NCBI GenBank assembly: GCA_020433835.1
Contig: JAGRBY010000258.1
Coordinates: 1 to 9,337, forward strand
Source: Anaerolineae bacterium
Lineage (GTDB): Bacteria; Chloroflexota; Anaerolineae; 4572-78; J111
Reading direction: 5' to 3'
Length of the DNA stretch: 9,337 nucleotides
A model generated the notes under the pieces. That model ran no database searches. It was not told the origin of the DNA and saw nothing but the letters and a program-made list of their open reading frames with translations. This document shows positions 7,178 to 9,337 of this stretch, piece after piece; position 1 is the first letter of the stretch, and the number at the start of each line of letters is the position of its first letter. Both the position numbers and the translations under genes were made by a program.

Positions 7178-8671
7178 CTATTTCCCCTTTGGCGCAGCGC
7201 AATTATCGAACACGAGCACACCATCTTCAAGCGGATCGCGGCGGAGCATTTTCTTGTCGCGGCTGTAGATTTGAGGGTTGACCCAAGGTTCCCGATTCCC
7301 CTGTTTCGGAAATAGATTGATAGCGCGCTGCATATACCCCGAAGAGAAATTGTGGATGTAGGGCTGGGTTGGCATCGGCGATGCTTCGGTACGCAGGCGC
7401 GGCGTGCATTGGCGCGTGCCCCGCTTGTCCATATGCTTGAGCAAGCGGCAAACATACTCTGCATTCAAGTCAGCCCGCAAGGTCCATGAAGCGTTAATAT
7501 AGCCAAAGGTTGATACCAGATTCGGGATGTCTGAATACATTAGCCCTTTGTAGGTATAACGCTTGGAAACGTCGACCGGCCGGCCGTCTACCTCAACCGC
7601 TACGCCGCCGAGCACGACCAGATTAAGCCCCGTTGCCGTGATGATGATATCTGCCTCAAGCTCCCGGCCCGATTTTAGGCAAATGCCCGTTTCGGTCAAG
7701 GTATCGATGTGATCGGTAACCACGGAAGCCCGGCCTGATTTAATGGCCTCAAACAGGTCACTGTCGGGCACAAAGCAGAGGCGCTGCTCCCAGGGGTTGT
7801 AGTCAGGTGAAAAGTGGGTATCGACATCGTAACCGGGGCCGAGCGCCTGACGCACCCACTTGATCAGCGCTTTCTTGGTTTTTTCCGGTGCGGCGCGGGA
7901 ATACTTATAAGATATTTGTTGGAGGTTAATATTCTTCCAGCGGATAATGGCATAGGCCATCGACTCGGGCAGCAATCGACGCAGCGCGTGGGCGACCTTA
8001 TCCTTGGCCGGAACCGACGCCACATACGTGGGCGAGCGCTGTAGCATAACCACGTGGGCCGCATCGTCGGCCATGGCCGGCACCAATGTCATCGCGGTGG
8101 CCCCGGAGCCGATGACAATGACCTTTTTACCTTGATAATCAAGGTCTTCGGGCCAATGCTGCGGATGAATGATCGTCCCTGTAAAGCGCTCGCTGCCCTT
8201 GAATTGAGGAGAATAGCCGCCTTCATAGCTGTAGTAGCCGGCACACACGAGTAGGAAGTTGCAGCGTATGCGGACCATCTTCCCGGTCCCTTTGTGCTCC
8301 GCTTCGACGGTCCAGGCTGCTTCTGTTGTTGACCAGGCTACCTTCTTAACCCGGTGACCATAGCGAATATGCTCGTCGATGCCGTTTTCGGCAGCGGTCT
8401 CCCGGATATAATCCAGAATCGACGGCCCGTCGGCGATGGCTTTCACGCCACGCCAGGGCTTGAAGTTATACCCCAGCGTGTACATATCGCTGTCAGAGCG
8501 AATGCCCGGATAGCGGAACAGATCCCATGTACCGCCCATCGCGTCACGGCCTTCCAAGATAACGTAACTTTTGTCCGGACATTTGTCTTGCAGATGGTAA
8601 GCCGTACCGATCCCGGAAAGCCCCGCTCCAACAATGACAATGTCGTAATAGGGCGTCTCAGCGTGTTCCAT
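7178..8671 (-). CDS. EthA-like Baeyer-Villiger flavin monooxygenase
   Basis: A class B flavoprotein monooxygenase that inserts oxygen next to a ketone, using FAD, NADPH and O2. From the chosen start it has 497 residues, close to EthA-type enzymes. The FAD Rossmann motif GAGLSG is at 15-20, the EthA-like block GGTWDLFRYPGIRSDSDMY at 46-64, the Baeyer-Villiger fingerprint F-x-G-x3-H-x3-W-P at 163-174, the NADPH-binding GSGATA at 188-193 and the ATG motif near 346-348. The frame stays open to 8824, but the ATG at 8671 is preferred. Homologues begin just before the FAD motif, the extra 51 residues have no recognisable domain, and their DNA contains a double operator and a promoter. The ribosome-binding site at 8671 is weak. 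The gene leads a two-gene unit with the hydrolase. It may catabolise ketones or act on the beta-keto polyketide nearby; sequence alone cannot decide. Confidence 0.9.
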   Translation of the reverse strand: MEHAETPYYDIVIVGAGLSGIGTAYHLQDKCPDKSYVILEGRDAMGGTWDLFRYPGIRSDSDMYTLGYNFKPWRGVKAIADGPSILDYIRETAAENGIDEHIRYGHRVKKVAWSTTEAAWTVEAEHKGTGKMVRIRCNFLLVCAGYYSYEGGYSPQFKGSERFTGTIIHPQHWPEDLDYQGKKVIVIGSGATAMTLVPAMADDAAHVVMLQRSPTYVASVPAKDKVAHALRRLLPESMAYAIIRWKNINLQQISYKYSRAAPEKTKKALIKWVRQALGPGYDVDTHFSPDYNPWEQRLCFVPDSDLFEAIKSGRASVVTDHIDTLTETGICLKSGRELEADIIITATGLNLVVLGGVAVEVDGRPVDVSKRYTYKGLMYSDIPNLVSTFGYINASWTLRADLNAEYVCRLLKHMDKRGTRQCTPRLRTEASPMPTQPYIHNFSSGYMQRAINLFPKQGNREPWVNPQIYSRDKKMLRRDPLEDGVLVFDNCAAPKGK

Positions 8672-8756
8672 ATCATCGTAGCCTATATTCACAATCCGCT
8701 CCCGTTCAAGCTGCAAGTCAACCTTAACTTCACGATGTAGCATAGCCACGAGTCTA

Positions 8757-8785
8757 ATAATAACAAATTGCGTATCGCTTGTCTG
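8757..8785 (-). promoter_or_regulatory. Predicted promoter of the monooxygenase-hydrolase unit
   Basis: On the minus strand, CAGACA (8780-8785) and TATTAT (8757-8762) are separated by 17 bases, matching the sigma70 hexamers at 4/6 and 5/6. Transcription would begin near 8750, giving a leader of about 79 bases to the ATG at 8671. That fits a downstream start. The -35 element overlaps the edge of the adjoining palindrome. Confidence 0.45.
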
Positions 8786-8824
8786 TCCGATAATTGGGAC
8801 AATTTTGTCCTGTTTTCTGGACAA
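8783..8824. promoter_or_regulatory. Tandem 20-base palindromic operators upstream of the monooxygenase
   Basis: Two inverted repeats share the form TTGTCC-N8-GGACAA. The distal copy (8805-8824) is perfect in both arms, while the proximal copy (8783-8802) has one arm base changed (cTGTCC). They begin 22 bases apart, about two helical turns, so two dimers could bind the same DNA face. The inner arms also form GGACAA-TT-TTGTCC (8797-8810). Relative to a start near 8750 the palindrome centres fall near -42 and -64, positions suited to an activator touching polymerase. A repressor covering the -35 is equally possible. No regulator gene is in the window. Confidence 0.6.
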
Positions 8825-8947
8825 CTTGAACTCGCTCCCAATCCGGATACAGGTTAGTCATCCTGAGAATTGCTGTCCGTGCCCCAGAGCGAAGCGCTCG
8901 CCCTGCTATCGCAGTGGGCCGGCCAACCGCTCCAGCAATCCCACCCT
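8825..8947. other. Intergenic stretch with no recognisable gene
   Basis: Between the terminator hairpin and the operators there is no supported gene. Visible are only a minor hairpin (GAGCG-aag-CGCTC, 8887-8899) and an eight-base GGCCGGCC palindrome near 8917-8924. Neither has a clear role. Short open frames here lack ribosome-binding sites. Confidence 0.5.
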
Positions 8948-8992
8948 AAAACAAAGAGCGCAGCAGTGCTACACTGCTGCGCTCTTTGTTTT
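8948..8992. terminator. Strong bidirectional intrinsic terminator
   Basis: Two perfectly complementary 21-base arms (8948-8968 and 8972-8992) surround the three-base loop CTA. The base of the stem is A/T rich on both sides, with six T residues (8989-8994) on the plus strand and a TTTT run on the minus strand, so it can work in both directions. It lies 14 bases after the stop of the minus-strand peptide gene. Its main job is probably to end that transcript before the monooxygenase regulatory region. Confidence 0.9.
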
Positions 8993-9006
8993 TTCGATCA
9001 ATGATT

Positions 9007-9207
9007 TTAGAGCATCAAATCAGGTTGATTGACCCGGGTGCATTGGTCGAGACAACTGGTAAAGAGACTGTCACAATTTTCGCCGTCGGCAATCGAGCAC
9101 TGGTTAACCTGGGTGACACAGCCTTGTAAGCAATAGCCGCGCGGATCCGCCCCGGCTTTAAGACCGCTTTTTAGGCTGAGCATCGGTTTGATGGGTTTGG
9201 TAGTCAT
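9007..9207 (-). CDS. Small six-cysteine peptide of unknown function; possible RiPP precursor
   Basis: This 66-residue product is supported as a real gene by AAGGAG five bases before the ATG on the minus strand and by a strong terminator just after its stop. The N-terminal 25 residues lack Cys and include the basic stretch KPMLSLKSGLKAG. The rest holds six Cys at 26, 30, 37, 45, 52 and 56, spaced C-x3-C-x6-C-x7-C-x6-C-x3-C, a mirror-symmetric pattern. The two ends resemble each other (CLQGCVTQVNQ and CLDQCTRVNQ), suggesting internal duplication. There is no hydrophobic signal segment, so simple Sec export is unlikely. The leader-then-Cys layout resembles a ribosomally made, modified peptide (RiPP) precursor. 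The twin C-x3-C layout could instead be a disulfide-linked or metal-binding helical hairpin. No modifying enzyme for it is visible in the window. Confidence 0.72.
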   Translation of the reverse strand: MTTKPIKPMLSLKSGLKAGADPRGYCLQGCVTQVNQCSIADGENCDSLFTSCLDQCTRVNQPDLML

Positions 9208-9265
9208 AATAACTCCTTGAATATAAAATAAGTATTTCTCAATTCTAAGTTATCAAATTGTATTG

Positions 9266-9330
9266 GACAGGATTTACAAGATTATCAAGATTTTAACTAT
9301 TTTTATCGTATAAATCTTGTAAATCCTGTC
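9266..9330. repeat. 18-bp inverted repeat with internal direct repeats, likely dispersed element
   Basis: Arms 9266-9283 (gacaggatttacaagatt) and 9313-9330 are perfect reverse complements separated by 29 AT-rich bases. The left arm runs into a second 'tcaagatt' unit (9285-9292), so 'caagatt' repeats within 20 bases. Short repeats of the type 'ggatttacaggatta' are dispersed in several environmental bacterial lineages, which suggests a repeat family member rather than a gene-specific signal. It sits upstream of the peptide gene, about 60 bases from its ATG. It could also fold as a hairpin in RNA from either strand. Confidence 0.7.
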
Positions 9331-9337
9331 TATTTTC

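Noticed and set aside
7146..7202. Longer hydrolase start at 7202 overlapping the monooxygenase
   Set aside because: The ATG at 7145 has AGGAG six bases upstream and gives a typical family length. The extra 19 residues show no similarity to known N-termini that I recognise.
8572..8581. TGTCCGGACA palindrome resembling the operator half-sites
   Set aside because: It lies in conserved codons (C-P-D-K) of the monooxygenase, lacks the eight-base spacer, and is better explained by coding constraint.
8354..8740. Plus-strand 128-residue open frame opposite the monooxygenase N-terminus
   Set aside because: It mirrors strongly conserved FAD-binding codons on the other strand and shows no motif of its own.
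8672..8824. N-terminal extension of the monooxygenase to 548 residues, starting at 8824
   Set aside because: The extension precedes the expected N-terminus of the family. Its DNA holds the double operator and the promoter, and neither the TTG at 8824 nor the ATG at 8743 has a convincing ribosome-binding site.
1..9337. CRISPR arrays, tRNA or rRNA genes, transposase genes
   Set aside because: No regularly spaced repeats, cloverleaf or rRNA-like stretches, or transposase motifs were seen on reading either strand.

Overview
The window looks like one edge of a bacterial secondary-metabolite locus. It holds the 3' end of a trans-AT polyketide synthase (PKS) gene, two probable tailoring genes on the same strand, a convergent pair of oxidation/hydrolysis genes, and a small cysteine-rich peptide gene. 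Base composition is moderate, starts include probable TTG, and ribosome-binding sites are classical AGGAG types. The right edge carries an AT-rich inverted repeat built from short 'caagatt' units, and the PKS contains a G-rich heptamer run. No marker gene fixes the taxon. A filamentous or metagenomic lineage rich in trans-AT PKS and dispersed short repeats (Chloroflexota-like or cyanobacteria-like) is a guess, not a conclusion.

Layout, left to right. Bases 1-3871 (+) hold a 5'-truncated PKS: a ketosynthase (KS) cut just after its active-site Cys, the trans-AT flanking subdomain, a C-methyltransferase, an acyl carrier protein (ACP) and a terminal thioesterase. There is no AT, KR or DH. A 119-base gap follows, with a good sigma70-like promoter. 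Bases 3991-4920 (+) hold a protein made of two tandem Lipocalin_5-like barrels, and bases 4951-6189 (+) a PAPS-dependent sulfotransferase. On the minus strand, converging on these, are an HSL-family alpha/beta hydrolase (6213-7145) and, upstream of it in the same transcription unit, an EthA-like Baeyer-Villiger flavin monooxygenase (7178-8671).

Ahead of the monooxygenase lies a striking double operator, two 20-base palindromes exactly 22 bases apart, abutting a plausible promoter. Bases 9007-9207 (-) encode a 66-residue six-cysteine peptide with a strong Shine-Dalgarno. It is followed by a perfect 21-bp terminator hairpin that isolates it from the monooxygenase unit. The last 72 bases carry an 18-bp inverted repeat.

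Working model (inference): the PKS releases an alpha-methylated, unreduced beta-keto chain end, the lipocalin-like protein may cyclise or isomerise the product or carry it, and the sulfotransferase sulfates it. The monooxygenase/hydrolase pair is a ketone-to-ester-to-acid-plus-alcohol cassette. It may either tailor this polyketide or be an independently regulated neighbour. The six-Cys peptide is the least explained gene here.
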